Shown piece after piece: positions 1-9,843 of a stretch of 29,762 bases of DNA. The translations under genes were made by a program, and so were the position numbers. The notes below the pieces were generated by a model. The model searched no databases and was not told the DNA's origin. It saw only the letters and a program-made list of their open reading frames with translations. How positions within the stretch are numbered: the first letter of the stretch is position 1; every line of letters begins with the position of its first letter. The stretch is from Boothiomyces macroporosus (lineage: Eukaryota; Chytridiomycota; Chytridiomycetes; Rhizophydiales; Terramycetaceae). The stretch spans positions 1 through 29,762 of the forward strand of contig JADGKB010000145.1 in NCBI GenBank assembly GCA_027604185.1, in the 5' to 3' direction.

Positions 1-113
1 CTATTTCAACTCCACAATCTTAAATTAACTTTACAATCATTAAACTATTTCAACTGTAGAACCTTCAAGTCTAGAATCTTTTTCAGCATCAATTTTTTTA
101 GTCATCAGAGGAC

Positions 114-2356
114 ATGTTGCGAACAAGAACTCATAAATTAATCCAGACAAGACATCAAGTAAAGACCAGTTAACCTAGTCCACATCTGCATTTCGTCCTA
201 GGAACTTGATTGGGGCTGTAGTACTCACTACTGCAGCAGTAACAGGGACAGCTTTTGTTGCGACAAAGAATGAACAAGTTCGCAAGTTCTGGTTGGATAA
301 TGTCCCGCAAGGTCAAGCCATACTTGATTACGTTGATCGATTATCCACTGATTTACAAAAAGTCGATTTGGAAACTATTAACGCTACCGCATCTAAAACT
401 GCCGATCAAATATCGTCAACTTACAACGAGACTGTAAAGCAAGCGTCGGATATTTCAAAGCAAACAGGAGAATACATTGACTCGGCTTATAAATCTTCAA
501 AAGATGTTGCTTCGAAAGCTCAAGAAGGGTTCAATTCCACAATGCAAACTATTCATGAAACTAGTGAACAGATTCAGCAGACTGTTGGAAATGCAAAAAA
601 ACAAGTTGTTGATACTGTAGACCAAGGGAAAAAAGTTGTCCAAGATACTGTTGATGTTGTCACTACAACCTACAAAAAAAGTGAAGATTTTGTACTTGGA
701 ATGGTTGATAGTGTTGAAGAAACTTTTGATAGTGTAGTTGGATTTGTTACTGGGTCCAAGCCTGCTCCTAGAACTCCAAGAGTGCAAAAAGTAGAACAAA
801 AAATCCAAGAGGTTGAACCTGTAAAAGAAAAAGTTGAGCAAGTTGTTGAACAAGTCAAGCCTAAAGAAGCAAAGGTTGAAGAGAATAAAGAAAAGCCAGT
901 TGTTTTGGAAAAGGCTGGAGAAAAAACGGAAGCTAAAGTTACAGTTGAAGAACAGAAACCAGTAGAACAGAAAGCAATTGAAAAGAAGCCAGCAGAACAG
1001 AAAGCAATTGAAAAGAAACCAGCAGAACAGAAAGCAATTGAAGAGAAGAAAGCAGTTGAAAAGAAGCCAGTTGAAGAAAAGAAAGCAGCCGAGGAGAAAA
1101 AGCCAGAAATCAAGAAAGAAGTAAAGCCAAATGAAAACAAGATTGTTCAAGTTGTAGAACTACCGAAGGAAGCTCCAAAAGATGTAGTTGATTCAATCCC
1201 TGAAAAAGAATCAATTCCAGTGCCAGTTGAAGCAATCCCAGTACTGATTCCAGAACAAATTCATATCCCCAATGAAGCTGCTTTCCAATCATTGATCTCT
1301 CAGTTGACTGGTATCGCTGAGCACTTGCACATTATTGCACATTCATCCCAGAACAAGGCTGAATTAGAAAAAACTGCTGCTCAACTTGCTGGACTTGGAA
1401 ACTACCTTTCACATTTGGAAACTGAAGAATCTGCAACTCTTGCAAAGGCTTTACATGAACAATCCCAAAAGTTTGAAGCCACAATTACCAAGATTAGATC
1501 TGAATATGATCAATTATTGTCAGATACTTCAGCGAGATTGACATCTTCTTTCGCCTCTCAAATGGCCGAAGAAAGAGTAATTGCTCAAGAAAATGCTGCA
1601 AAAGAATTGCAAAGCAGATTGATGGAACAACAAGACCTGTTCCATGCAGCATTAGACAAAGAGTTGAAGTCACAAGCGGAACAACTGGATGCATTCTGGT
1701 CCTTGGAAATCAAGCGAAGATTAGATACCGAAAGAGAAGGACGTTTGGCTCGTCTTGACCACTTGGCATTGAAGTTGAAGCAATTGGAAAGAATATCGCT
1801 TGACAGCTCCTTCCATTTGAACAGATCACATTTAATCCAGCAGGAAATGGCCACTGTTAGAGCTCTCAAAGCTAAACTAGAAGCGTCTGTTTCAACCAAC
1901 TTTGATGACGAATTAAGCATGCTCAGAAAGCAAGGTAAAGACGATCCTTTGATTGCCACGGTGCTAAATACAGTAGAGTCCAATAGTTTTGTTTCAAAGG
2001 AGGAGTTGAAGAACCACTTTGAAAAAATCAAAGGTCCTTTATACAGAGCACAGTTAGTCCCTAAAGATGCAGGACCAGTCTCCTATGGAATTGCAACACT
2101 TCTCTCATATACTCTTTTGCCAAAACAAGGACTAGTTCCTGGAAACACAACAGATTCAATTCTGTCTAGGGCACAGTATTACCTCGATCATGATGATGTA
2201 GATTCAGCAGCGCGTGAAATTAACCAATTGGGTGGCTGGGTCAAAGTACTAGCCAGTGATTGGTTAGACAGTGCTCGCAATCATTTAAAAACGGTTCAAG
2301 CCATCGAAATTGTTGAAGTAAAACTAAAGCTAGCCAGTTTGGGCGTCATTCATTAA
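114..2356 (+). CDS. MIC60: MICOS complex subunit MIC60 (mitofilin)
   Basis: Inner mitochondrial membrane protein that organises crista junctions. Exons 114-158 and 179-2356 give 740 aa. The long open frame has no ATG and an upstream stop at 176-178; removing a 20-nt intron joins it in frame to the ATG at 114 and adds an Arg/Lys/Thr/Ser-rich presequence (MLRTRTHKLIQTRHQ), as expected for import. A membrane segment follows at about residues 25-43, then a Lys/Glu/Ala-rich acidic-basic region with 10-residue repeats (about 230-330), long coiled-coil stretches (about 400-560), and a C-terminal mitofilin signature (residues 660-740) with LGGWVK and VEVKLKLASLG-type motifs. Family length is usually 550-750 aa. 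It converges on PEX1 with 32 bp between stops. The family call is firm; the first exon is inferred from the intron pattern and the presequence. Confidence 0.9.
159..178 (+). other. 20-nt mini-intron in MIC60
   Basis: Starts GTAAAG and ends TTAACCTAG, so the branch-site-like TTAAC lies four bases from the acceptor. Phase 0. A longer option ending at the AG at 200-201 (43 nt) would break the frame. Confidence 0.8.
971..1060 (+). repeat. 30-bp tandem repeats within MIC60
   Basis: About three copies of a 30-bp unit beginning AAAGCAATTGAAAAGAA and ending CCAGCAGAACAG. They encode KAIEKKPAEQ repeats in the charged spacer; the third copy diverges at its 3' end. The length probably varies between strains. 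Confidence 0.85.
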
Positions 2357-2384
2357 AATATACTGATTGAATTAAATGGTCACC

Positions 2385-2390
2385 TTTATT
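2385..2390 (-). terminator. AATAAA overlapping the PEX1 stop
   Basis: Minus-strand AATAAA shares two bases with the TAA stop (2391-2389), which is followed by a second TAA. The expected cleavage site would fall near or inside the MIC60 3' end. Confidence 0.6.
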
Positions 2391-5095
2391 ACATTTGAAT
2401 GCTTTTGCTCCCCGGTTTAACATCTTTTCCTTGAAAAACATCAAAATAATGTTTAAACTTGCTGATCTCTGCAGGACTCAAACTAACTCTAGTCTTGCTT
2501 TTAGCAACTTGAATATGCTTCTGGAACACTTGCACCTACATTAACTCTAATTACTTTATCCTGCTTTCGCTGTTCTAGCTCTTTTCCAAACATTTTCAAT
2601 ACTTCTTGGTCTGGTTTACCCTTTATCACTGTATAATTCACTTGCGCGCTCTGTGTAATTTCAGTATACTCCATTCGTTCCTGTATGGCTTCGAGCTGGC
2701 TCGTGTAAAGCAAACTTTGAAGATCGGCACCACTGTATCCTTCCGTTTCGCTTGCTAGACGGTCGAGATTTACTTCTTTGTTTAGCTTGATTGTTTTTGT
2801 TATTACTTTGATTATATCCAGCCGGTCATTGTAATCAGGCAAGTCGCAGAGGATGGATTTGTCTAGTCTACCTGGACGGAGAAGCGCTGGATCAATCATA
2901 TCAGGTCGGGAAGTGGCACCGAGTACGTATACGCCTTCTAACCCTTCCGCACCATCAATTTCAGTCAAGAGTTGGTTGACTACTCGGTCAGTTACACCGC
3001 TATTATCCACCCCTCTTCTTGGTGCAATACTGTCAAATTCATCAAAGAATAAACAACACGGTTTGGCTTGCTTGGCTCTATCAAATAAATCTCGGATTCC
3101 TTGTTCACTCGACCCAATATACTTGTTTAATAGCTCCGGTCCTTTAACTGTAATGAAATTCATTCCGCATTCAGATGCAATTGCATTCGCAAGTAGAGTT
3201 TTACCACAACCTGGGTATCCATACAAAAGAATACCCGTTTGCAATCTAATTGGTGATGACTTGAACAATCTTGGGTACAAGTTTGGGAATTGTAAAGTTT
3301 CCAATAATATTTGCTTGGTTTCTTTCATTCCACCAACCATGTCCCATTTAACAGTACTCTTTTGTAAATTACTGCTAGCCAAGTTCAATGGCTTGTAATT
3401 AGATACAATGTCATTTAGTGGTTTGTTTTTTTTCTTTGCCAATTCAATTACTTTGACTACGTCCAAGAGAGAGTATCCTTCCATATCATTATTGGTTTCC
3501 ATATTTTCCTTTTCCAATATTTCAATAATTTGAGTTTTCCTTGGCTGCGAAAGTTTATAATTATGAAATACAGAAACCACTTTGTTTAATGGTAACGTAG
3601 CACTTGCAAGTATATCCGCATTCAATGTTTCCATTAGGTAGCCCAGTTGTTTATACCTTAAACCCTCTTCATCCGGGCACAAGACATCAAGATTATCAAA
3701 AATAACAAGAGATGGTGAGTGATAGTTGTACTCCATCTGAATTAACTCAAATTGTTTCATGATTACAGACAAATTTGACTGTTTCAACTCTTGACATCTA
3801 ATAAAAATTGGATATACATGAGAGTACTTGGTAAGGTACTGTGCGACTGTATTGATAATTGTCGTCTTGCCTGATCCAATTCCACCAGTTACTAGTACTT
3901 TTTTGTAATCCTGTATATCGTCAATCAACTTTATGATTTCATTTTTGTAGCCAATCATGTTGAAAGGATCCCCAAAAGTATGTTTGATTTTTTCATAGTA
4001 AATCAAGCCCTTTAATTCAATAGTAAATTTGATTTCGTTCAGCTGCTTGATTGTGAATCTAAAATACTGATTTGGTTCTTTGAAGCGCAGTTTTACCTTT
4101 AAATCTGTAATTTCCATTCCGTCATATATGATTGGATCTGTTTTAGTAGCGAATTCAAACAAATAATCTTTAACTTTTCCAATCGCGTTCTTATCTTCTG
4201 TAGTAATAATGACTTCTTGTTGCGGACTTTCTAGCTCTACTTTTGTAAGTTTCAATATTGACAATGGACCTGCTTGCAAGATATCCATGTCGTATTGGTT
4301 CAAAACGAAATAATTTTGTGGTTGATAGTAAGCAGTTAAATAATGCTTGGGCCCATTAGATCTTTTTGGGAATCCATGCTCATGCTTCTATTAACAAAGA
4401 TTACTTGAATGTGCACAAAGTCCAAGTTTTCAATCATCACTGTCCCAACCATCTCTTTGTTGTTTACCCCAATGCCAAATCCTTGGACAGCAGTCCATTC
4501 CTGGGGATATACCTTACCAGTTATGCTCTTTACAATTGGTTTCTTGCGTGGTTTTGGTTTCACCGCAATTTCAGAGTTATGATTGAGTAACTGTGGTCTA
4601 TCACTTTCAATGGTAACATAAATTATAGTGGTATTGATGTAAATAGGAATAGTTTGTTTTTGTACTATTTTGATTTGGTTCAGTAACTGCTCTTCCAAAT
4701 ACCCCGCATTCAACTCTAGAATCTCCCAATCATCAGTGCCTATAATTACTATTCACCTACCTACCATTAGTACTAATATTACCTGCTGTTAATCAAGAAT
4801 TACCTTTTGGTTCAACGTTGACCATTTGGGCTACTGGCAAATCAAATACAAATTCACAGTAAACAACTTCTCCGTCTTTTAATCCCAAACAGTTGGCAAA
4901 ATTCGTATCTATTTCCAGATAATCTCCTTGCGATACTGAATTGATTGTCAAGTAATTATCCCTTGCTTTCAGAGCGTAATTGGTCTGGTATCAAAATTGA
5001 ATTACTGTGGATTGGTCCAGTAGGATGGAGTAGTAACTGAGGGGAATGTTCACCATGCAGTTTTGAAGTAGCTTGTGTTTGACTGTGAGATTCAT
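2389..5095 (-). CDS. PEX1: PEX1, peroxisomal AAA+ ATPase
   Basis: With PEX6 it forms the motor that extracts the ubiquitinated import receptor PEX5 from the peroxisome membrane. Exons, 5' to 3' on the minus strand: 5095-5006, 4984-4804, 4739-4405, 4384-2555, 2535-2389; 860 aa, at the short end for the family. The N-terminal double-psi-barrel region carries the typical VEPKGTDDWEILELNAG stretch. D1 has Walker A GGIGSGKTT (about residue 369) but a degenerate Walker B (IFDNLD), as is usual in PEX1. D2 has Walker A GYPGCGKT (about 592), Walker B LFFDEFD (about 650), and the very conserved GVTDRVVNQLLTEIDGAEG block followed by RPGRLDKS. The C-terminus after the last intron continues with the normal VSLSPAE helix. 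The start is the first ATG before the conserved N-domain. AATAAA overlaps the stop. Confidence 0.96.
2536..2554 (-). other. 19-nt mini-intron, PEX1 intron 4
   Basis: Read on the minus strand it is GTAATTAGAGTTAATGTAG. Removing it joins QDK to VQVFQKHIQ and restores the C-terminal helix and its VSLSPAE motif; reading through gives a stop within about 20 codons. Confidence 0.92.
4385..4404 (-). other. 20-nt mini-intron, PEX1 intron 3
   Basis: Minus strand GTAATCTTTGTTAATAGAAG. It joins VHIQ to HEHGFPK and links the N-domain frame to the AAA frame. A second AG three bases earlier would make a 17-nt intron and add one Lys, still in frame. Confidence 0.88.
4740..4803 (-). other. 64-nt PEX1 intron 2, parsable as three tandem mini-introns
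   Basis: Removal joins VEPK-G to TDDWEILEL, a highly conserved PEX1 segment, so the outer borders are firm. Inside, the sequence divides without remainder into 4803-4783 (21 nt, GTAATTC...ACAGCAG), 4782-4761 (22 nt, GTAATAT...GGTAG) and 4760-4740 (21 nt, GTAGGTG...TTATAG). Each unit begins GT and ends AG; the first two contain TTAAC and CTAAT, and the third has a weaker TAAT. Confidence 0.88.
4985..5005 (-). other. 21-nt mini-intron, PEX1 intron 1
   Basis: Minus strand, starts GTAATTC and ends GATACCAG. Phase 0; it joins LLDQST to TNYALKARD. Without removal the frame stops at a TGA inside the intron. Confidence 0.86.
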
Positions 5096-5401
5096 TTTTC
5101 AAGTAATCAGAAAATGCAGAGATGAATATCAAGCATTCAATTATTGAGAATTCTAAAAGTGTAGAGCAGAACAGTGGATTAAGAATACAGATTCACTAGT
5201 TAAATTACTGGAAAAATAATCGGTAATATTGTGATTAAATCTATTCAGAGCCAGATTATCGGGATATGGATTAATTCAACTGGAGATGGAATAAAATCTG
5301 ATATTAATCTTACTTGAAATATCATGAATACCGGACTTGTTCAGCGCCCAATCCCAAAGACAGACTGACCGCAAAGAAAGCAGAGTTGGAATTTACACAA
5401 A
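5096..5401. promoter_or_regulatory. shared divergent promoter region, PEX1 / ABCC transporter
   Basis: A 306-bp AT-rich spacer between two divergent start codons. It must hold both promoters and 5' leaders. I see no clear TATA box, repeat or RNA gene in it. Confidence 0.5.
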
Positions 5402-8400
5402 ATGAATGCTGAAACCAAGCAAATCAAATTCAGTCTCATTTCGTATTTTACCCTCAGTTGGCTAAATCCTCTACTGAGCAAAGGGTGGAAAACACCACTA
5501 CAGCAGACTGTACTTTATATTAATTGTAGGACTTGCCTCAACTAGAAGAAAAGAATAAGGCTTCACAGCTATCGAAAAAGTTGGACAATTATTGGAGTGG
5601 AGAAACTACGTTGCTCAGAGTTTTATTTGACTCGGTATTTCTTTCATATTTGGGAAACACAATTGCCAAATTCATGTAATATTATTTAATAGTAGTACTA
5701 TAGTTTTATCATTGTACGTCTTTCCCGAACTGCTACAGAATGCTGTGGAGTTTCTCTCTCCTCAAGGGAACACGCTCTTCAAGAACGGCTACCTTTTGGC
5801 TGTGGTTTTGTTTCTTGCACAGGTTGGAGTTAGCCTCCTGCAAGCCTTTTCTCAAAATACAAGTAGAAGAATTACACTGGTGATAAAGAGCATTCTCTCT
5901 AGCGCTCTATATCAAAAGCTATTTTCAATTTCACTGAAAGCGAAACTAAAATTCCCAGATGGACAAATCATCAATATGCTAAACACTGATATCAACACTA
6001 TTTCCACTGTGGTTGATTTTACTGATTTGCTTTGGACAATTCCATTGCGGCTTGGGATTGCAGTTTATCTATTAATATCCCTGCTCGGTTGGAAATCTTT
6101 GATTTCGTTTATACTAGTGATATTTTCGGTTTGGCTCACCTTCACCTCTGCTAAATACATAAAACAGTACATAAGAGAGCGAATCAGAGCTACTGATGGG
6201 AGAATTACAGTAGTTCGCGAAATGTTGATGGGAATGCAGATTGTAAAGTACAGGGGAATGGAAGAGTGGTTTGCAAAACGAATTCAGTCCTACCGCCAAG
6301 CTGAACTGAATGGAATCAAAAAGTTTTCAACTTTGACATTGCTTATTCAAAGTATTGCTGGGTAATTCTCTTTTTATTTAGTGTTATCCCACCCCTTTTG
6401 CCGGTAGTAGTATTTACAGTCTTTTTAGCAGCTGGAGGTGAATTAGACCCATCGATTGTTTTGCCGTCTATTTATTTATTCCAAAACCTAAAAGAACCTG
6501 TCAATGATGGCACTCAGGTAATTTACATTTGGGCAAACTTGAAAATTGCTTGGAACAGAATTAGCGGTTTTACTAGTTCAGACGATAGTGTTTCAGATCG
6601 TGTTATTGAGCAATTACCATTCATAGAGTCAGAAAATGCTGTTGAATTAATTGATGCTGTTTTTACCCACACAAAAGAAGCTGGCCAAGCAGAGCCTTTC
6701 AAATTAGGGCCGATGAATCTTAATATCAAGAAAGGAGCACTTGTTATCGTTGTTGGTGCTGTTGGAAGTGGGAAATCTTCATTTTTAAGTGCACTGACAA
6801 GACAAATGGAATTGGAGTCTGGGAAAGCTAAAACATATGGCAAAATTGCTTATTGCCTTCAAACTCCATGGTTGATATCAGGAACGATCAAGAACAATAT
6901 TGAATTCTTTACACAACCAAACAAAGAAAATTTAGAGTCTGCCATTCATGCTACATGTTTGGAGAGCGATATTCTTTCTTTCCCAAAAGGGGTTGATACG
7001 CTGTTGGGAGATAGTGGAGGTGAGTTTATCTTGACGATAGTGAATTTATCTGGCGGACAAAAAGCTAGAGTTGCACTAGCCAGAGCTTTGTATGCAGATG
7101 CAGATATTTATTTGCTTGATGATCCAATTGCAGCACTAGATGCCAATGTAGGAGCTACAGTTTTCAGTAGAGCCGTTAAAAAACACTTGTCTGGTAAAAC
7201 AGTCATTATGCTCACACATCAATTACAATTGGTGCAGCATGCAGATTGTATAATTCATATTGACAGTGGCAAAGTTGTTGGGAATGGCTCGTTTGAAGAA
7301 TTACTTGAAACGAATGTGCAATTTGCAGACTTGATGAAGGAGTATAGATCTTTGGATGAAGATTCAGCATTTTCTGATTCAACAGCAATCCCAAAGCCGA
7401 GTGAAATACCCAAACAGGAAGCAAGGGATATTATCGCGGCAGAAGATAGGTCTGTTGGGGTTGTAAAGGGCCAAAATTATGTCTACTATGCAAAATCAGT
7501 TGGCTGGACTAGCTTAGTTACCCTGCTCTGCACTATATCTACAATTGCAGGTGGAGTTGCCGCTCTAATTTACTTGGTTGATTCTTCAAACAATCCAAAT
7601 CTGCCAGACAATTTTATTGCTATTTTTACCTCCCTTGGGGTTGCACAAGCTATTTCATATACGTTGATGTTTGGATCAATAGTATATGGATGTTTCCAAG
7701 CATCTAAAAAAGTTCACGCCAGTATCATTTCTCGTTTGCTGGCCGCACCAATGTTCTTTTATGATTCTCAACCAATTGGTCGAATTTTGAATCGACTCAA
7801 TTCTGATATCAGTGCCCTTGACGGAGGAATTGTTCAATCGCTTATTAGAATTATTCTCAACTTTTCAAATGTCGCCATCAACTCTGTTTTGATACTTCAA
7901 GCTAGCTGGTGGGTGATTATAGCTATTTCTGCAGTACTTTTTCTCTGTGGGATACTGTTTTCAAAGTATCAAAGTTCGAACCGCGAAGTAAAGAGGATAG
8001 TCTCCATCTCAAAATCACCATTAGATGCACACGTTTCAGAATCCATTAGAGGTATCCAAACAATCAAATCATGCGGAATTAGGCAAGAATTCGTCAACAA
8101 GCATTGGAAGGCTGTTGATGACTATCTTGTTTCCAGTTTCATTCTTGATTCCATTATGATGTGGTTCAACCTTCGAGTTTCTTTATTAGCTTGCTTACTT
8201 ACACTTGCTTTGATGCTTATTGGTGTTGTTTCCAAGAGCACAAACACTGGAAACTTGTACATCACATCTGCTATTGGCCTTGCATTGACAGCAGCGCTTA
8301 ATTTCTCCACCAGTATGTTCAAATTCCTTTTGGCGTGTGGTATTTGGGAAAATCAATTGAATTCGATTGAAAGACTACGCCATTATGAATTGGAATTGCC

Positions 8401-9260
8401 AAAAGAAGCAGACAGATCCACATCAGACGATCCAAAGGAAATTTGGCCTAGTAGCGGAAATATTGAATTCAGCAAAGTGGTTTTACGATATGCTAGTCGC
8501 CCTGCCTATAATGTTCTGGATAAACTATCTTTTGCAATTAGAGGAGGTGAAAACATTGGTGTAGTGGGTCGAACAGGTAGCGGAAAGAGTTCAATGGTTA
8601 GTGCACTGTTTAGACTGGTAGAACTCTACTCTGGAACAATCACCATTGATGGGATTGGTAATTAACTGTTTAATGTAGATATCAAAAAGTTAGGGTTGAC
8701 AACACTACGAAAATCGATGCAGATTATTCCTCAAGGTATTTCCATACTAAAAAGATCCTGTTTTATTCACTGGTACAATCAGAGAAAACTTGGATGACGA
8801 TTTAAAGGCTTCTGATGTAGAGATTTGGAAAGCTTTGGAAAGTGTTGGACTGAAAGAGTTTGTATCGGGTTTAGATGGAAAATTGGAATATAGAGTATCT
8901 CAAAAAGGAGACAATTTCTCCCAAGGTCAAAAACAATTGATTTGCCTAGCAAGGGCAATTATCGCGTCTCCCAAAATATTAGTTCTTGATGAAGCAACTT
9001 CAAGTGTAGATTCTGCAGGAGACCATCTCATTCAAAATGTTTTAAAGACACAATTTAGCAAATCAACTATTATGAGTGTTGCTCATCGCTTGGGAACTAT
9101 TGCGGAATTTGACAAAGTGATTATTTTGGATTGTGGGAGATTGGTTGAATTTGATTCACCAGCCAACTTGTTGGATAATCCAGATTCATTGTTTTCCCAG
9201 TTGGTGGAAGCTTCAGGCACTACTAACGCCAATATGATCAAGAGTATTGTCCATAAATAG
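5402..9260 (+). CDS. ABCC-family (MRP/YOR1-like) full ABC transporter
   Basis: ATP-driven exporter of the multidrug-resistance-protein subfamily; the substrate cannot be read from sequence. Exons 5402-5509, 5530-5675, 5696-6361, 6382-7019, 7041-8657, 8679-8735, 8755-9260 give 1245 aa. The N-terminus has the ABCC signature WLNPLLSKGWKTPL followed by DLPQL, with no TMD0. TMD1 precedes NBD1 (Walker A GAVGSGKSS about 432, signature LSGGQ about 522, Walker B LLDDP with Asp in place of the catalytic Glu, typical for ABCC NBD1). TMD2 precedes NBD2 (Walker A GRTGSGKSS about 1029, IIPQDPVLFTGTIRENLD, signature FSQGQ, Walker B LVLDEATSSVD). Length fits short MRPs. Six introns interrupt it, one of them without a stop. 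It shares a promoter region with PEX1. Confidence 0.96.
5510..5529 (+). other. 20-nt mini-intron, ABCC intron 1
   Basis: GTACTTTATATTAATTGTAG. Phase 0; joins PLQQT to DLPQLEEK, rebuilding the conserved ABCC N-terminal motif. Confidence 0.93.
5676..5695 (+). other. 20-nt mini-intron, ABCC intron 2
   Basis: GTAATATTATTTAATAGTAG. Phase 2; joins NTIAKF to ITIVLSLYVFPELL. An AG at nucleotide 17 lies three bases before the chosen acceptor and would insert one Ser. Confidence 0.87.
6362..6381 (+). other. 20-nt mini-intron, ABCC intron 3
   Basis: GTAATTCTCTTTTTATTTAG. Joins QSIAG to VIPPLLPVVVF inside TMD1. It lacks a clear YTRAY branch motif and instead has a pyrimidine run. Confidence 0.94.
7020..7040 (+). 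other. 21-nt stop-free mini-intron, ABCC intron 4
   Basis: Starts GTGAGT and ends TTGACGATAG. The length is divisible by three and there is no stop, so the frame stays open. Its removal restores GDSGVNLSGGQ, the canonical ABCC NBD1 signature; retention would insert seven residues just before LSGGQ. Confidence 0.9.
8658..8678 (+). other. 21-nt mini-intron, ABCC intron 5
   Basis: Starts GTAATTAAC and ends TTTAATGTAG. Joins TITIDGI to DIKKLGLTTLR in NBD2, an invariant ABCC segment. Confidence 0.96.
8736..8754 (+). other. 19-nt mini-intron, ABCC intron 6
   Basis: GTATTTCCATACTAAAAAG. Restores IIPQDPVLFTGTIREN at the NBD2 Q-loop. The preceding exon is only 57 nt. Confidence 0.96.
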
Positions 9261-9296
9261 TTGGATGAGCATTTTTTGGTTTACACCTCTTAATGT

Positions 9297-9530
9297 TTGG
9301 TTCAAAGCCAATACATCTTAAATTTGTGTACTCATTTTGGTGGCAATAAATCCAAGATCACTATACTCATTTGATACTTCTTTGGTTTACAAGACACGAC
9401 TTTCATTAACGTTCAAAGGCAATAAATCAAAGATCGGTATTGGGATACCACCCATTTGGACTACTTCAGAGGTGTTAGAAAAGCTTGCGAATCTGTTGTC
9501 TAGCATCATAACACCAAGGCTTTGAACCAA
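9297..9530. repeat. 234-bp MITE-like element with 13-bp terminal inverted repeats
   Basis: TTGGTTCAAAGCC at 9297-9309 is repeated exactly inverted as GGCTTTGAACCAA at 9518-9530. Inside, GGCAATAAATC(C/A)AAGATC occurs twice in direct orientation (9342-9359 and 9418-9435). There is no clear target-site duplication, so mobility is only a suggestion. Confidence 0.3.
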
Positions 9531-9801
9531 TTATAGTAGGTCAGTTAGGTCAGTGCCAAAAGTGCCAGCAATTAACCCCGCTTATCATCACTTGAGATTA
9601 CCAAATAGAGAACAGACTTTTTTGATTAAAATATTGATCTGACGACCAGACATAATTAATAATGACAAAGGTAATTTTACTTGTTGAATAATATTCCTTA
9701 AAATCCGTTTGGTTTAAAATTACCCCGACTTGCTACACTTCGGCGAATTTATCCTGGTCTCAAAAAGGAACATTTGCGTTTCATTTGTTTTGCCGCACGG
9801 T

Positions 9802-9808
9802 TATAAAA
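9802..9808 (+). promoter_or_regulatory. TATA-box-like TATAAAA upstream of acyltransferase 1
   Basis: TATAAAA 35 bp before the ATG at 9844, in an otherwise non-coding stretch. Confidence 0.45.
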
Positions 9809-9843
9809 GAAGCAAATTAATTATTTCCGCTTACCTCAAAAAA

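Larger units (their letters stand above)
9261..9843. other. 583-bp spacer with inverted and direct repeats, no gene called
   Basis: Lies between the ABCC stop and the first acyltransferase ATG. A 62-codon frame at 9337-9525 has no ATG and no recognisable protein. The proximal part probably holds the acyltransferase promoter. Confidence 0.5.

Noticed and set aside
497..1150. Long minus-strand frames opposite MIC60 (217 and 156 codons)
   Set aside because: They are shadows of the Lys/Glu-rich repeat region; their Phe/Leu/Cys or Ser/Phe runs are the mirror of AAG/GAA codons.
2853..3398. 181-codon plus-strand frame opposite PEX1
   Set aside because: It lies antisense to the highly conserved D2 ATPase domain and has no family signature of its own.
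9297..9309. tRNA-like B box GGTTCAAAGCC
   Set aside because: It matches the consensus and can form a T-arm-like hairpin, but no A box, anticodon arm or acceptor stem fits around it.
9337..9525. 62-codon plus-strand frame
   Set aside because: No ATG, overlaps the inverted-repeat element, no recognisable protein.
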